Of a stretch of 14,619 nucleotides of DNA, positions 14,043 to 14,619 are shown piece by piece. Every line of letters starts with the position of its first letter. The stretch's first letter is position 1. This DNA comes from Altererythrobacter sp. GTDB taxonomy: Bacteria; Pseudomonadota; Alphaproteobacteria; Sphingomonadales; Sphingomonadaceae. The position numbers and the translations under genes are program-made. The DNA lies in NCBI GenBank assembly GCA_024636575.1, contig JAGXGU010000003.1, positions 1 through 14,619 on the forward strand, written 5' to 3'. The notes below the pieces were generated by a model. The model was not told where the DNA came from. It searched no databases and worked only from the letters and a program-made list of their open reading frames with translations.

Positions 14043-14072
14043 TCGTATCGGCGGCTGATTATTCCAGGCCAT

Positions 14073-14096
14073 GATATCGGGCCGCGATATCGGGCC
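14073..14096. repeat. two tandem 11-bp direct repeats before leuS
   Basis: GATATCGGGCC occurs at 14073-14083 and again at 14086-14096, with GC between (13-bp period). The repeat lies in the leader between the DUF3576 gene and leuS, about 20 bases before the leuS start. It may be a slippage product or a binding site. Confidence 0.45.
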
Positions 14097-14116
14097 AACA
14101 TCTTGGGTAGCCCAGA

Positions 14117-14619
14117 ATGAGTGACACTACAGACAGCCGCTTCGATCCGGCGCAGGCCGATCTGCGGTGGCAGCAGGCGTGGGATGACGCCGGCTGTTTC
14201 CACGCGGACAGCAACAGTCCCAAGCCCAAGAGCTATGTGCTGGAAATGTTTCCCTACCCCTCCGGCAATATCCACATTGGGCATGTCCGCAATTACACGA
14301 TGGGCGACGTGCTGGCCCGGTACAAGCGGATGCGCGGGTTCGAAGTGCTGCACCCGATGGGCTGGGATGCGTTTGGCATGCCCGCCGAAAACGCAGCGAT
14401 GGAAAAGAACGTCCATCCCGGCGGCTGGACGCGGGCCAATATCGCCCACATGAAATCGCAATTGAAGCGGATCGGCTTTGCGCTCGACTGGAGCCGTGAA
14501 TTTGCCACTTGCGATCCTGAATATTACGGCCACGAACAGGCGCTGTTCCTCGACATGTTCGCTGCCGGGCTGGTGTACCGCAAGGAATCGACCGTCAACT
14601 GGGACCCGGTCGACATGAC
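14117..14619 (+). CDS. leuS: leucyl-tRNA synthetase (N-terminal part; gene runs off the right edge)
   Basis: The first 167 residues of a class I aminoacyl-tRNA synthetase that charges tRNA-Leu in the cytoplasm. The Rossmann-fold signature is MFPYPSGNIHIGHVRNY, with HIGH at residues 53-56, followed by DVLARYKRMRGFEVLHPMGWDAFG; the visible part ends at TVNWDPVDM, before the zinc and editing domains. This matches bacterial LeuRS closely. The ATG at 14117 has no evident Shine-Dalgarno; a short TGGG/CCCA repeat lies just upstream. In many alphaproteobacteria leuS is followed by lptE, holA, parB and parA near the replication origin; that part would be outside the window. Confidence 0.97.
   Translation, partial: MSDTTDSRFDPAQADLRWQQAWDDAGCFHADSNSPKPKSYVLEMFPYPSGNIHIGHVRNYTMGDVLARYKRMRGFEVLHPMGWDAFGMPAENAAMEKNVHPGGWTRANIAHMKSQLKRIGFALDWSREFATCDPEYYGHEQALFLDMFAAGLVYRKESTVNWDPVDM

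Noticed and set aside
1..14619. Defence island, biosynthetic cluster, prophage, insertion sequence or CRISPR array
   Set aside because: All gene-sized frames fit housekeeping or envelope functions; no transposase, integrase, terminal repeats, spacer arrays or nuclease/toxin modules are seen.

Overview
The window looks like chromosomal DNA from a GC-rich alphaproteobacterium of the order Sphingomonadales, most likely Erythrobacteraceae or a relative. That placement is inferred from protein character and gene neighbourhoods (glnE with bcp and a DUF455 protein, a DUF3576 lipoprotein before leuS, phaB with a ribbon-helix-helix protein). No database search was run. No mobile element, CRISPR array, tRNA or rRNA was seen, so this reads as ordinary core genome with compact gene packing.

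Layout. Positions 1-1170 (minus) hold the 5' part of an M28-type metallopeptidase lipoprotein that runs off the left edge. Divergent from it, behind a perfect 20-bp palindrome, is a translationally coupled trio on the plus strand: glnE (glutamine synthetase adenylyltransferase/adenylyl-removase), a single-cysteine Bcp/PrxQ peroxiredoxin, and a DUF455 ferritin-like protein. An M23 (LytM) peptidoglycan peptidase follows, with a structured 3' region ending in a strong intrinsic terminator at 6277-6305. Next is an acyl-CoA synthetase that converges, with one base between stop codons, on galU (minus).

murA (plus) diverges from galU and is followed by a 75-residue small protein and a three-helix membrane protein with a DUF305 domain. 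That gene converges on a short ribbon-helix-helix gene (minus); the two stop codons interlock in one CTAG. The ribbon-helix-helix gene lies directly downstream of phaB (acetoacetyl-CoA reductase) and has no ATG, GTG, TTG or CTG start; ATC stands where the start should be. Upstream of phaB on the same strand is a secreted protein with an outer-membrane-barrel-like C-terminus and its own terminator.

The right end has a 541-bp non-coding stretch (13049-13589) rich in inverted repeats, with two DnaA-box-like 9-mers and five GANTC sites. After it come a DUF3576 lipoprotein and the start of leuS, which runs off the right edge.

Functions: cell-envelope building and remodelling (murA, galU, M23 peptidase, lipoproteins, barrel-like protein), nitrogen regulation (glnE), peroxide defence (bcp) and acyl-CoA/polyhydroxybutyrate metabolism (acyl-CoA synthetase, phaB). 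No clear undescribed multi-gene system was found. The most unusual signals are the start-less ribbon-helix-helix gene and the structured region at 13049-13589.
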